From assembly GCA_963522175.1 (NCBI GenBank), contig CAUQXC010000001.1, positions 1-64,000 on the forward strand: a DNA stretch of 64,000 nt, in the 5' to 3' direction. Shown here one piece after another: positions 18,548 through 27,611 of the stretch. A program made the translations under genes and the position numbers. Numbering within the stretch: position 1 is the first letter of the stretch; each line of letters opens with the position of its first letter. Under the pieces are notes generated by a model that was given only the letters and a program-made list of their open reading frames with translations, did not search any database and was not told the origin of the DNA. The stretch is from CAKAHY01 sp963522175. Lineage in GTDB: Bacteria > Bacillota > Clostridia > Lachnospirales > Lachnospiraceae.

Positions 18548-19207
18548 TTATGAGCTTACCAAGGAATACACTATGCTTCCTATTCCTTGGATGATAGCGG
18601 TCAAAACTATCAACAAAACTACGGTCATAAGCATAATAGTATTATTAAAGCTCTGATAGCCGTAAGTAAGCCCCACTGCTCCCAGACCGCCCGCTCCCAG
18701 TGCTCCCGCCATAGCCGTCAGTCCTAGAATCGTTATCGAAGCCAAAGTTATATCCATGACGAGCCCCGGCACCGCCTCTTTTACAATTACTCTGAACATT
18801 ATTTGCATATTTGATGCACCGAACGATTTTGCGGCTTCTATAAGACTTTTATCCACTTTCTTAAAGCTGTTTTCAAACAATCTTGCTATAAAAGGTGCCG
18901 AAGCTACGCTTAAGGGCACCACAGCCGCCGTTTCACCTATAGATGTTTTAAATATAAGCCTTGTCAAGGGAATAATGGAAACCGCCAAAATTATAAACGG
19001 CACGGAACGTAGGGTACTTATCACCATATCAAGAATTCCGTATATGAACTTATTCGGCTTTAAGCCGTCATTACCCGTATACATAAGAACTACTGCAAGT
19101 ATAAATGCCGCTACTACCGAAATCAGCACAGCCAGAACGGTCATATACAGAGTTTGACCCAAAGCGGGAATTATTATCATTTTAATATATTTTTCTATAT
19201 CATTCAT
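18548..19207 (-). CDS. metI: MetI-family ABC transporter permease
   Basis: Inner-membrane permease of the methionine-type ABC importer, 219 residues with about five hydrophobic segments. The ATPase-coupling loop reads EAAKSFGASNMQIMFRVIVKEAVPG, as in the family. The ATG at 19207 lies inside the end of metN (8-base overlap) behind a GGAGG site; the upstream reading adds 11 residues without support. It works with MetN and MetQ from the same operon. Confidence 0.92.
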   Translation of the reverse strand: MNDIEKYIKMIIIPALGQTLYMTVLAVLISVVAAFILAVVLMYTGNDGLKPNKFIYGILDMVISTLRSVPFIILAVSIIPLTRLIFKTSIGETAAVVPLSVASAPFIARLFENSFKKVDKSLIEAAKSFGASNMQIMFRVIVKEAVPGLVMDITLASITILGLTAMAGALGAGGLGAVGLTYGYQSFNNTIMLMTVVLLIVLTAIIQGIGSIVYSLVSS

Positions 19208-20168
19208 GTGTATACCTCCACTCAACGTTTTTGGACTCAAAATACTTCACTACCTTGTCTTCATCCTCTTTTTCCACATTAATGATAAAAGAGCCCAAAA
19301 GCTTGTCTCTGTAATTATCAAGACCTCCCCATACAATAGAAAACACTATGCCCGTTTCTTTTGTAAGCTCTGAAAGAATTCTGTTGTTTTTTCCATCCTC
19401 TCTCCTTATAACCTCCAACAAAACACCGTTTTTTTCAACAGGCTGCAAGCTGTTTTTACCCAGCAGATCATTTAAAACGGGCGGTCTGTCAATGAAAATA
19501 TCTTCCACTCTTCCACTTGCGGATATTTTACCGTTATTAAGTATAACCGCATTATTACAAACCTGCTTTAAAACATCCATCTGGTGCGTTACAACAACTA
19601 TAGTAACATGCAACTCTCTGTTTATTTTTTTCAGCAGATCTAAAATATAGCTTGTTATATTAGGATCCAAGGCGGATGTAGCCTCATCACAGAGCAATAT
19701 CTTAGGGCTCATCGACAAGGCCCTTGCTATCGCCACTCTCTGCTTTTGACCTCCGCTTAATTGCGCCGGCTTTGATCCGAGCTTGTCGGAAAGCTCCACA
19801 AGCCCCGCAAGCTCTCTTACTCTTTTATTTATCTCATTTTTTTCGTAGCCCCAACACTTCATGGGAAAAGCTATGTTATTATATACATTCTCTCTTTCAA
19901 GCAGGGAGAAATGTTGAAATATCATTCCTATATTTTTGCGAAACTTACGTAAGTCTTTTTCGGATATGTCTTTTATCTCCACTCCGTTAACCTTTAAACT
20001 GCCTTCGTCAAATTTTTCAAGTCCGTTTATACAGCGCAGCAAGGTTGATTTTCCGGCTCCGCTCACACCTATAAGCCCGAATATATCGTTTTCTTTAATT
20101 TCCAAGCTTATATCCTCAAGTACTGTCTCTTTGCCAAAACTTTTCTTTAAACCTTTAATTTCTATCAT
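19200..20168 (-). CDS. metN: MetN-family ABC transporter ATPase
   Basis: ATPase of the methionine-type ABC importer. Walker A is GVSGAGKST, the signature is LSGGQKQR and Walker B is ILLCDEATSALD. A C-terminal NIL (ACT-like) domain, from about residue 245, is the ligand-sensing domain by which methionine inhibits transport in characterised members. The ATG at 20168 gives 322 residues and follows AGGTGA. It is the first gene of the operon. I see no SAM riboswitch or T-box in the 150 bases upstream. Confidence 0.93.
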   Translation of the reverse strand: MIEIKGLKKSFGKETVLEDISLEIKENDIFGLIGVSGAGKSTLLRCINGLEKFDEGSLKVNGVEIKDISEKDLRKFRKNIGMIFQHFSLLERENVYNNIAFPMKCWGYEKNEINKRVRELAGLVELSDKLGSKPAQLSGGQKQRVAIARALSMSPKILLCDEATSALDPNITSYILDLLKKINRELHVTIVVVTHQMDVLKQVCNNAVILNNGKISASGRVEDIFIDRPPVLNDLLGKNSLQPVEKNGVLLEVIRREDGKNNRILSELTKETGIVFSIVWGGLDNYRDKLLGSFIINVEKEDEDKVVKYFESKNVEWRYTHE

Positions 20169-20215
20169 ACAATCACCTGTCATAGAACATTTTTATTTTC
20201 ACAAATACTTGTACA

Positions 20216-20244
20216 ATAGTAAACCATTATATGAATTTTTTCAA
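20216..20244 (-). promoter_or_regulatory. Promoter for metN operon
   Basis: TTGAAA (20239-20244) and TACTAT (20216-20221) are 17 bases apart on the minus strand, about 50 bases upstream of metN. Confidence 0.5.
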
Positions 20245-20302
20245 TATTTACTCCTATTGATAATATTTATCAGATAATTTATATATAGATTTTTTCTATT
20301 CC

Positions 20303-20357
20303 AAAAAAAACAAAAAATCACTGCAATGCATGAATATTCAATACATTACAGTGATTT
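20303..20357 (-). terminator. Terminator after the suf operon
   Basis: AAATCACTG-C-AATG (20315-20328) pairs with CATTACAGTGATTT (20344-20357) with a single G-T wobble. On the minus strand it is followed by TTTTTTGTTTTTTTT, a textbook intrinsic terminator just after sufU. Confidence 0.9.
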
Positions 20358-20378
20358 AAGTTGCAAACAAAAATCGCC

Positions 20379-20816
20379 TTACTCGTTTACATATTTAGTT
20401 TCTAAAATTTCTTTTAAAGTTCTCCATCCGAGAACCGCACATTTCACTCTTGCCGGCATGTGAGAGATATCCCTCAAAACCGAAGCCTCGTCAAGCTCCG
20501 AAAGCTCTTCTTCGGAAGCCTCTCCCTTAATCATTCTGAGAAATATATCCGCCAGATGCAAGGCTTCATCCTTGGTTTTACCTATAACCAAATCGAGCAT
20601 CATATCTACGGATGCCTGAGATATGGCACAACCGCTTCCCTCAAAGCTTCCCTCCGAAATCTTTCCGTTTTCTATATTGAGATTGAGAATTATATCATCT
20701 CCGCAGCTGGGATTTATACCTTCAAGTATAAAATTGGCTGTAGGAAGCTTCCTCTTGTAAAGAGGGCGCATATTATGCTCCGTTAAAATTTCATTGTAAA
20801 AGCTGTTATTTATCAT
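20379..20816 (-). CDS. sufU: SUF system Fe-S scaffold/sulfurtransferase SufU
   Basis: SufU/IscU-like zinc protein that accepts sulfur from SufS in Firmicutes. The three conserved cysteines are Cys38 (PSCGDD), Cys63 (GSGCAIS) and Cys126 (VKCAVLGW), with Asp40 as the fourth ligand. At 145 residues it has the SufU insertion between the second and third cysteines. It overlaps the end of sufS by 11 bases and is the last gene of the operon, before a strong terminator. Confidence 0.94.
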   Translation of the reverse strand: MINNSFYNEILTEHNMRPLYKRKLPTANFILEGINPSCGDDIILNLNIENGKISEGSFEGSGCAISQASVDMMLDLVIGKTKDEALHLADIFLRMIKGEASEEELSELDEASVLRDISHMPARVKCAVLGWRTLKEILETKYVNE

Positions 20817-22038
20817 AGCCCATCCTCTTTCTGAGCGTTTTTAAAGCCTCACAGAATCTAAGCACCTCATCTTTTGTATTATAAAATGCGAAGCTTGCTC
20901 TTGCCGTACTCATATGTCCCAAATGCCTGAGCAAAGGCTGGGCACAGTGATGTCCCGCTCTTACCGCAATATTGTCCGAACTTAAAATTTGAGCAATATC
21001 ATGAGGGTGTACGTCGTCAACCGTGAAGCTTATAATACCGTGATGCTCAAGAGGATTTTCAGATCCGAGTATATGGATATGCCCGGCATCCGCAAGTTCG
21101 TCAAAGGCAAGCCTTGTAAGCTCATCCTCTCTTTCTTTTACGGCATCCATACCTATATTGTTAAGATACTTTATAGCCGCATGAAGCCCGACAGCTCCGC
21201 CCGCATTTACAGTACCCGCTTCAAACTTATGCGGAACCGGTGCATAAACGGCATCATATCTCGAAACGCTTTCTATCATCTCTCCACCATACAAAAACGG
21301 CGGCATTTTTTCAAGAATCTCCTCTTTTGCGTATAAAACGCCTATTCCCATAGGAGCCAACATTTTATGCCCTGAAAAAACAAGAAAATCAACATCTAAA
21401 GCTTTTACGTCCATCTTTGTATGAGGAACACTCTGAGCACCGTCAACAAGTATCAAAGCTCCCGATTCGTGAGCCAGCTTTGCAAATTCTTTAATAGGAT
21501 TCTCACGTCCCAAAACATTGGATACATGAGTAATCGCCAAAAGTTTTGTTTTTTTGCTGAGTGCATTCTTACAGGCTTCAAGGCTTATATAGCCCTCTTC
21601 GTCACATTCCAGAAACTTAAGAGTCGCTCCCGTCTTTCTTGCAACATTCTGCCAAGGAAGGAGATTACTGTGATGCTCGGTAATACCTACAAGTATCTCA
21701 TCGCCTTCTTTTATAAACTCCATACCGTAGCTGTATGCCACGAGGTTTACACTCTCGCTTGCATTTCTTGTGAAAACTATGTTTTCGGGCTTGTCCGCAT
21801 TTATAAATTCGGCTGTGAGACTCCTTGCATCCTCATAAGCCTGAGTAGCCGCAACACTTAAATCATAAAGACCTCTCATAGGGTTGGCATTGGTTTTCTC
21901 ATAAAATTCACTCAAAGCCTTTATAACCGGCACAGGCTTTTGAGAACTTGCCGCATTATCCAGATATGCCAATTCCTTACCGGAAATAAGAGGAAAGTCC
22001 TTTCTTATTTCTTCCCAAAAAAGAGCGCTCTTAGGCAT
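20806..22038 (-). CDS. sufS: Cysteine desulfurase SufS
   Basis: PLP-dependent class V aminotransferase-fold enzyme that removes sulfur from cysteine for Fe-S assembly. The PLP lysine lies in FSGHKMLAPMGIG, and the persulfide cysteine is in AVRAGHHCAQPL near the C-terminus. At 410 residues it is a typical group II (SufS) enzyme. It overlaps sufD by 8 bases and sufU by 11 bases, so the three are translated in step. Confidence 0.95.
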   Translation of the reverse strand: MPKSALFWEEIRKDFPLISGKELAYLDNAASSQKPVPVIKALSEFYEKTNANPMRGLYDLSVAATQAYEDARSLTAEFINADKPENIVFTRNASESVNLVAYSYGMEFIKEGDEILVGITEHHSNLLPWQNVARKTGATLKFLECDEEGYISLEACKNALSKKTKLLAITHVSNVLGRENPIKEFAKLAHESGALILVDGAQSVPHTKMDVKALDVDFLVFSGHKMLAPMGIGVLYAKEEILEKMPPFLYGGEMIESVSRYDAVYAPVPHKFEAGTVNAGGAVGLHAAIKYLNNIGMDAVKEREDELTRLAFDELADAGHIHILGSENPLEHHGIISFTVDDVHPHDIAQILSSDNIAVRAGHHCAQPLLRHLGHMSTARASFAFYNTKDEVLRFCEALKTLRKRMGYDK

Positions 22039-23086
22039 TTTCTCTACCTCCTATAAAATCATGAACAAGCTTTATCGTAGGCTCATCCTCAATCTTTTGA
22101 CAAAGCTCCTCTATTCTTGCATTTGCCATTATCTCGTAAATCTCTTCTTCCGGAATTCCTCGCGATTTCATATAGAAAAGGATCTCTTCATCCAATCTGC
22201 CTATTGTTGCACCGTGTGCACCTTCAACATCTTCTTCCGCACAAAGAATAACAGGTATGCTCTTATTGATAACATCGTCATCTATCAGAAGCACTTCTTC
22301 ATTTTCTCTTCCGCTTGCGTTTACCGCACCCTTTTTAATGTCTATAGTACCCCTGAATGTCTTGCTTGCCTTATCTCTCAAAACACCCTTTACATCTATG
22401 CAACTCTTTGTCTTTACTCCCTCATGCTTGATTATGTAGTTCATATCAAGACGGTTGTCATCTTCCACAACATAAGCTATCTCGGTATCAAACTCGCTGT
22501 TTTTTCCGATAAGATCTACAGCCATACCGTCATAAGTGTCTTTTCCCGATAAGATCAATTTTATGAGCTTAAAATAAGAATTCTCCGCTCCTATACTTGA
22601 AATATCGTTAACGAACTTCGAATTTCCTTCAAATCTCTGAACCTGAACAAGTCTGAGCTTACTGTTTTTTCCAAGCTTGATTCTGGTCTGCATAGCTGCA
22701 AAGCCGCAAGCAAGTTCAGCGGCACTGTAGTCCATAATCAATGTCATGGAGCTGCCCTCCGAAATCTCAAGTTCTATTATACCTGCAAGGTTTTCATTTT
22801 TCTCAAGCTTAAGATTTATACGAAGCGCTTCCTCAACCTCCGTTGCCGGAGCAAGGAAAAACTTATGTGTGTTTATTCCCGCATCCTCTACAAGCTTAAC
22901 AAATTCCTCTCCTACACCGGATGAGAACGCTTCGTCCACATCCTTTTTTAAAACATCATAGCTTATTCCCTTAGGAATTTCAAACTCAAGCTTAGCCTCT
23001 CCCTCAACGCTTGCCTCAAGCTTGCTTTGATTCATTCTGAGCCAACTCCATGTAGGGGAAGGCAGTTTATTTACAATCAATTCCAT
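22031..23086 (-). CDS. sufD: SUF assembly protein SufD
   Basis: SufBD-family beta-helix protein of 351 residues that pairs with SufB in the SufBC2D complex. The C-terminal core with EGAHGATIGRLDEEILFYMKSRGI is the family hallmark and parallels the same segment in SufB. It follows sufB by 11 bases with a TAGGAGGG ribosome site. The N-terminal region is more divergent than that of SufB, as usual for SufD. Confidence 0.92.
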   Translation of the reverse strand: MELIVNKLPSPTWSWLRMNQSKLEASVEGEAKLEFEIPKGISYDVLKKDVDEAFSSGVGEEFVKLVEDAGINTHKFFLAPATEVEEALRINLKLEKNENLAGIIELEISEGSSMTLIMDYSAAELACGFAAMQTRIKLGKNSKLRLVQVQRFEGNSKFVNDISSIGAENSYFKLIKLILSGKDTYDGMAVDLIGKNSEFDTEIAYVVEDDNRLDMNYIIKHEGVKTKSCIDVKGVLRDKASKTFRGTIDIKKGAVNASGRENEEVLLIDDDVINKSIPVILCAEEDVEGAHGATIGRLDEEILFYMKSRGIPEEEIYEIMANARIEELCQKIEDEPTIKLVHDFIGGRENA

Positions 23087-23097
23087 TTTCTACCCTC

Positions 23098-24516
23098 CTA
23101 TCCTATACTTCCTATCATTTCAAGCCTTATGAGGTTATTCATCTCAACGGCATATTCAAGCGGCAACTCTTTTGATACATTATCCGCAAAGCCGCTTACT
23201 ATAAGGGCTTTTGCATCTTCCTCGGAAATACCTCTGGACATCAGGTAGAATATGGATTCATCGCTTATTCTTCCTATGCTCGCCTCATGTCCCACATCGG
23301 CATCTTTGGTACGTATATCCATAGCCGGTATGGTATCCGAACGTGAAATGTCATCAAGCATCAATGACTGGCATGAAACGGCACTCTTTGAGTTCTTGGC
23401 ATTCTTCGATATAACAACGGAGCTTCTGTAAGTATTGATTCCTCCGCTCTTTGATATGGATCTTGTATTTATGTATGAGGATGTGTCCGGTGCATTGTGA
23501 ACTATCTTTGCACCCGTATCAAGATTCTGTCCTTCACCCGCAAAGGTAACCCCTGTAAACTCCGCTTTTGCTCCCTTGCCGTTTAAAATACTCATAGGGT
23601 ACAAATACGATACCTTAGAGCCGAAAGATCCCGATACCCATTCTATTATACCGCCTTCTTCCACTATGGCTCTTTTTGTGTTCAAGTTATACATGTTCTT
23701 TGACCAGTTTTCTATAGTTGAATATCTGACCTTTGCATTCTTTTTAACAAAAATTTCGACAGCTCCGGCATGCAGGTTCGCAACATTATACTTAGGTGCC
23801 GAACATCCTTCTATAAAGTGAAGACTTGCTCCCTCGTCAACTATTATCAAGGTATGCTCAAACTGTCCCGCTCCCGGTGCATTAAGTCTGAAATACGACT
23901 GTAAAGGTATATCTACATTAACACCCTTAGGAACGTATACAAAAGAACCTCCCGACCATACAGCTCCGTGTAAAGCGGCAAACTTGTGATCCTTCGGTGT
24001 TATAAGCTTCATAAAATACTCTTTTATCATATCACCGTATTGACCGTGCAGGGAACTTTCTATATCCGCATAAATTACACCCATGGCGGCAACTTCTTCC
24101 TTAACGCTGTGATAAACGAGCTCGGAGTCAAACTGTGCACCCACACCCGCAAGCGAAGTTTTTTCGGCTTCCGGTATACCCAGTCTGTCAAATGTTTCCT
24201 TTATGTCCTCGGGAACCTCCGACCAGTCCCCTTTCATATCGGTGTTAGGTCTTACATAGGTTACTATATTGTCCATGTTGAGCTCGTCTATAGACGGTCC
24301 CCACGTAGGTATTTTCATCTCATTATATATTTCAAGCGATCTTAATCTGAATTCCTTCATCCATTCAGGATCGTTTTTTTCTTTGGATATCTGTTCCACA
24401 ATTTCTTTTGTAAGACCGTCCTTAACCTTAAAAGAATCGTTTCCCTCTATTCTGTAGTCATAGATACTGCGATCTATGTCATCCACATAAGTTTTTTCTC
24501 TTACTTCTTTAGTCAT
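23098..24516 (-). CDS. sufB: SUF assembly scaffold SufB
   Basis: Central scaffold of the SufBCD complex on which Fe-S clusters form. From the ATG at 24516 it has 472 residues. Family segments include SSLHGQYGDMIKEYFM, GGSFVYVPKGV, FIEGCSAPKY and the C-terminal DVGHEASIGRISDESIFYL. This start has a GGGAG site and begins MTKEVREKTYVDD; the 16-residue longer form would begin inside sufC. The order sufC-B-D-S-U is that of Firmicutes. Confidence 0.95.
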   Translation of the reverse strand: MTKEVREKTYVDDIDRSIYDYRIEGNDSFKVKDGLTKEIVEQISKEKNDPEWMKEFRLRSLEIYNEMKIPTWGPSIDELNMDNIVTYVRPNTDMKGDWSEVPEDIKETFDRLGIPEAEKTSLAGVGAQFDSELVYHSVKEEVAAMGVIYADIESSLHGQYGDMIKEYFMKLITPKDHKFAALHGAVWSGGSFVYVPKGVNVDIPLQSYFRLNAPGAGQFEHTLIIVDEGASLHFIEGCSAPKYNVANLHAGAVEIFVKKNAKVRYSTIENWSKNMYNLNTKRAIVEEGGIIEWVSGSFGSKVSYLYPMSILNGKGAKAEFTGVTFAGEGQNLDTGAKIVHNAPDTSSYINTRSISKSGGINTYRSSVVISKNAKNSKSAVSCQSLMLDDISRSDTIPAMDIRTKDADVGHEASIGRISDESIFYLMSRGISEEDAKALIVSGFADNVSKELPLEYAVEMNNLIRLEMIGSIG

Positions 24517-24526
24517 ACACTTCTCC

Positions 24527-25276
24527 CTATTCTCTTTCAAGATAAGCTTCAAATCCCTCATCATTGATCTTGTCTATCAAAGAAGCATCTCCCGTATCGA
24601 CAATTCTGCCGTTCACAACAACATGCACGGCATCCACCTTAAGTGCTTGAAGAATTCGTGTACTGTGAGTGATAATGAGAAGAGTTCCGTCCATCTTCTC
24701 CTTGTACTCTCTTACTCCTTCGGAAACTATTCTTACCGCATCAACGTCAAGTCCCGAATCCGCCTCGTCAAGTATAGCCAAATCGGGCTTTAACATCAAA
24801 AGCTGGAACATTTCCGATTTCTTCTTTTCTCCGCCCGAAAAGCCTACATTCAAATCCCTGTCGGCATACTCATTATCCATTTGAAGTATATCGAGTATAG
24901 CATTCGCCTCTTTCTTGTATGCCATGAGCTTTGTACGTTCACCGCTTATCTGCTCCTTCGCCGTGCGAACGAAGTTTCCCAACGATACACCTGCAACCTC
25001 CAAAGGATTTTGAAAGGATAAAAAGATACCGTCCTTGGCTCTCTTATCTACCGCTTCATCCGTTATATTTCTTCCCTTGTATGTAATACTTCCGTTTGTT
25101 ACTTCAAACTTAGGATTTCCCATTATTGCATGTCCGAGCGTAGACTTGCCGGCACCGTTAGGTCCCATTATAACGTGGGTCTCTCCTTTTTTAATTTTTA
25201 AACTGATATCATGCAGTATGGACTTTTCTTCAACCCTTACCGCAAGCTTATCTATAACCAAAAGTTCTTCAGACAT
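24527..25276 (-). CDS. sufC: SUF ATPase SufC
   Basis: ABC-type ATPase that drives the SufBCD scaffold. Walker A is MGPNGAGKST; the signature FSGGEKKKSEMFQ and Walker B LAILDEADSGLD are exactly SufC-like. The ATG at 25276 gives 249 residues and has an AGGAGGA ribosome site. It is the first gene of the suf operon. Confidence 0.96.
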   Translation of the reverse strand: MSEELLVIDKLAVRVEEKSILHDISLKIKKGETHVIMGPNGAGKSTLGHAIMGNPKFEVTNGSITYKGRNITDEAVDKRAKDGIFLSFQNPLEVAGVSLGNFVRTAKEQISGERTKLMAYKKEANAILDILQMDNEYADRDLNVGFSGGEKKKSEMFQLLMLKPDLAILDEADSGLDVDAVRIVSEGVREYKEKMDGTLLIITHSTRILQALKVDAVHVVVNGRIVDTGDASLIDKINDEGFEAYLERE

Positions 25277-25345
25277 GTAATTTCCTCCTCCAGAATCTGT
25301 CATTTATAATCAAAATTTAATAGTGCGCAACCTTATTACCGCTAT

Positions 25346-25374
25346 ATTATATATCTAAGCCGTATGAATTGCAA
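25346..25374 (-). promoter_or_regulatory. Promoter for sufCBDSU
   Basis: TTGCAA (25369-25374) and TATAAT (25346-25351) are spaced by 17 bases on the minus strand, leaving a leader of roughly 65 bases before sufC. Confidence 0.6.
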
Positions 25375-25456
25375 TTAAAATTTCATAGTATTTAACTAGG
25401 AAATTAAACTTTATCTAATTTAAAATACTTCATATGCTCAAAGTACATATTCTTAC

Positions 25457-25492
25457 AAAAAAACACAGGCTAAAACCTTAAGTTTTAGCCTG
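25457..25492 (-). terminator. Terminator after the rnf operon
   Basis: CAGGCTAAAAC (25466-25476) and GTTTTAGCCTG (25482-25492) are perfect complements with a 5-base loop, followed on the minus strand by TGTTTTTTTG. It lies 10 bases after rnfB. Confidence 0.92.
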
Positions 25493-25502
25493 CTTTTTGA
25501 CA

Positions 25503-26321
25503 TTATGCCACAACTTGTACCGTTCCGTCAACATTTGTTTTGATAACTTTCACCGGACACTTCTTTGCACAAGCGCCACAGTTAGTACATTTTTCGTAAT
25601 CAATCTTGGCTACATTTCCCTGCATGTGTATAGCATCATACTCACAAACCTTTGTACATAAGGTACAAGCTATACAGCCTACACTACATTTTGCTTTTAC
25701 ATCCTTACCCTTATCGAGCGAACGACACTGAACAACATGCTCAGCCGAGTAAGGTATCATTTCTATAAGTTTTTTAGGACAGGCGCTTACACACTTTCCG
25801 CAAGCAACACATTTATCCTTTGTTACCTTTGCAATTCCCGAAACTATATGAAGAGCATCAAACTCGCAGGCTCTTACACAGGAACCGTAACCCATACATC
25901 CGAAAACGCAGTCTTTATCACTGGTGCCCGGAACAACACTCATCATGTTACAATCCATGATACCTGTATAGTTATAATTTTTTGTCGTTTTATCTTTTGT
26001 TCCTATACAACGAACAAAAGCAACCTTTCTTTCCGCATTGCCTGCTTCAACTCCCATAATCGTAGCAATTTGTTCCGCTACCGGAGCACCGCCGACAGGA
26101 CAGGCATTTACCGCAGCCTCGCCCGCAGCTATAGCCTTTGCGAGACCGTCACAACCCGGATATCCGCAACCGCCGCAGTTATTACCCGGCAAAGCTTCTC
26201 TGACAAGTATTTCCTTCTCATCAACTTCAACGGCAAACTTCTCACTTGCGATACCGAGCAAAATTCCTATAGTAATACCGACTATTCCGACAACAAGCGC
26301 CGACACAATTATTACTGACAT
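25503..26321 (-). CDS. rnfB: Rnf complex subunit B
   Basis: Fe-S entry subunit of the Rnf ferredoxin:NAD+ oxidoreductase, which couples ferredoxin oxidation to Na+ or H+ export. One N-terminal membrane helix (3-23) is followed by the RnfB Fe-S motif with Cys49, Cys52 and Cys57 (NNCGGCGYPGC). Several CxxCxxCxxxCP ferredoxin motifs in the C-terminal half end in CTNCGACAKKCPVKV. It has 272 residues and is the last gene of the rnfCDGEAB order usual in clostridia. Confidence 0.96.
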   Translation of the reverse strand: MSVIIVSALVVGIVGITIGILLGIASEKFAVEVDEKEILVREALPGNNCGGCGYPGCDGLAKAIAAGEAAVNACPVGGAPVAEQIATIMGVEAGNAERKVAFVRCIGTKDKTTKNYNYTGIMDCNMMSVVPGTSDKDCVFGCMGYGSCVRACEFDALHIVSGIAKVTKDKCVACGKCVSACPKKLIEMIPYSAEHVVQCRSLDKGKDVKAKCSVGCIACTLCTKVCEYDAIHMQGNVAKIDYEKCTNCGACAKKCPVKVIKTNVDGTVQVVA

Positions 26322-26330
26322 ATTTTCCCC

Positions 26331-26906
26331 CTATATAAGCCCTTGGAAACCAAAGAAAGCTATGGCCATAAGACCGGCTGTAATGAGCACTATCGGCATT
26401 CCTTTAAAGCTGTGCGGTATATCGTTAAATTCTATTTTCTCTCTGATTCCTGCCATGAGTATTATAGCCAAGGCAAAACCGCAAGCCGTACCGACACCGT
26501 AAGTTACACTTTTTATAAAATTAAATCCCTTTGAAACATTATCAAGTGCGACACCGAGCACAGCACAGTTTGTTGTTATAAGAGGGAGATACACACCCAA
26601 AGACTCGTAAAGAGCCGGCATATTCTTTTTTAAAACCATCTCCACAAACTGTACTAAAGCCGCTATGAGCAAAATGAAAACTATTGTTTGCAAATATTCA
26701 AGCTTCATCGGAACCAACACCGCCGTGTAAATAAGACTTGCCATGGCGGACGACAAGGTAATAACGAATATAACCGCCGCTCCCATTCCGGCAGACGTTT
26801 CTACCTTCTTTGAAACTCCAAGGAAGGGGCATAATCCCAAGAAACGACTGAGCACGACGTTATTTACCAAGGAAGCTCCGATTAAAATCAAAATCAGTTC
26901 TGTCAT
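26331..26906 (-). CDS. rnfA: Rnf complex subunit A
   Basis: Integral membrane subunit of 191 residues with about six helices and the family segments NNVVLSRFLGLCPFLG and NCAVLGVAL. RnfA and RnfE are inverted homologues that form the membrane core and hold a 2Fe-2S cluster between cysteines in these segments. It lies 9 bases before rnfB and 17 after rnfE, with a GAGGAAAT ribosome site. Confidence 0.96.
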   Translation of the reverse strand: MTELILILIGASLVNNVVLSRFLGLCPFLGVSKKVETSAGMGAAVIFVITLSSAMASLIYTAVLVPMKLEYLQTIVFILLIAALVQFVEMVLKKNMPALYESLGVYLPLITTNCAVLGVALDNVSKGFNFIKSVTYGVGTACGFALAIILMAGIREKIEFNDIPHSFKGMPIVLITAGLMAIAFFGFQGLI

Positions 26907-26923
26907 TTTATTTCCTCCCCTTT

Positions 26924-27601
26924 TTACTGTGTTTCACTCTTGCCCGCACAGGCACCGCAAGAGCCGCAGGAACCGCAAGATGCTTCCTCTTCTTTTCCTT
27001 CGACATTTGTTGCGCTCGGAGCTTTAAATTTATTTTGCAGAGCCGTGAGCACGGACAGTACAAAGAAAGCACCCGGTGCAAGTACAAAAATTGATATGGT
27101 GTAGCTTTCCGGAATTATACTTTTTCCGAATATAGCTCCCGAACCTAAAAGCTCTCTTACAAGACCTATGGTCGTCAAAGCTAAGGTAAAGCCCAGACCC
27201 ATACCTAAACCGTCAAAGAAAGAATCAAGCGCTTTATTCTTTGAAGCATAGCTTTCGGCTCTTCCCAGAATAATACAGTTTACAACTATGAGCGGTATAT
27301 ATATACCGAGGGAAGCGTGAAGCGACGGGGTATAGCCCTTCATCAAAAGCTCCACGACAGTAACCAAAGAAGCAACTATTACTATATATGCCGGAATACG
27401 AACTCTGTCCGGTATAATATTTCTTAAAAGCGATATCAAAAGGTTGGACAACATAAGCACAAGCAAAGTTGATACTCCCATACCCAAACCGTTTATCGCA
27501 GATGTTGTAACGGCAAGTGTAGGACACATACCCAACATTAATACAAATGTAGGATTCTCTTTAACAATACCGTTATATAAACGTTCACTGGCTTTATTCA
27601 T
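26924..27601 (-). CDS. rnfE: Rnf complex subunit E with Cys-rich C-terminal tail
   Basis: Membrane subunit homologous to RnfA, with NPTFVLMLGMCPTLAVT and VNCIILGRAE, the cysteine segments that place a 2Fe-2S cluster in the membrane. The core ends near residue 200. The 225-residue protein continues with an acidic stretch and a CGSCGSCGACAGK tail (Cys209, 212, 215, 218), which resembles a small metal-binding site. Its role is unknown. RBS AGGAGAG precedes the ATG. Confidence 0.95.
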   Translation of the reverse strand: MNKASERLYNGIVKENPTFVLMLGMCPTLAVTTSAINGLGMGVSTLLVLMLSNLLISLLRNIIPDRVRIPAYIVIVASLVTVVELLMKGYTPSLHASLGIYIPLIVVNCIILGRAESYASKNKALDSFFDGLGMGLGFTLALTTIGLVRELLGSGAIFGKSIIPESYTISIFVLAPGAFFVLSVLTALQNKFKAPSATNVEGKEEEASCGSCGSCGACAGKSETQ

Positions 27602-27611
27602 AATTTCTCTC

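Noticed and set aside
20169..20304. SAM riboswitch or T-box upstream of metN
   Set aside because: The gap is short and AT-rich and has none of the conserved stems or core motifs of either element.
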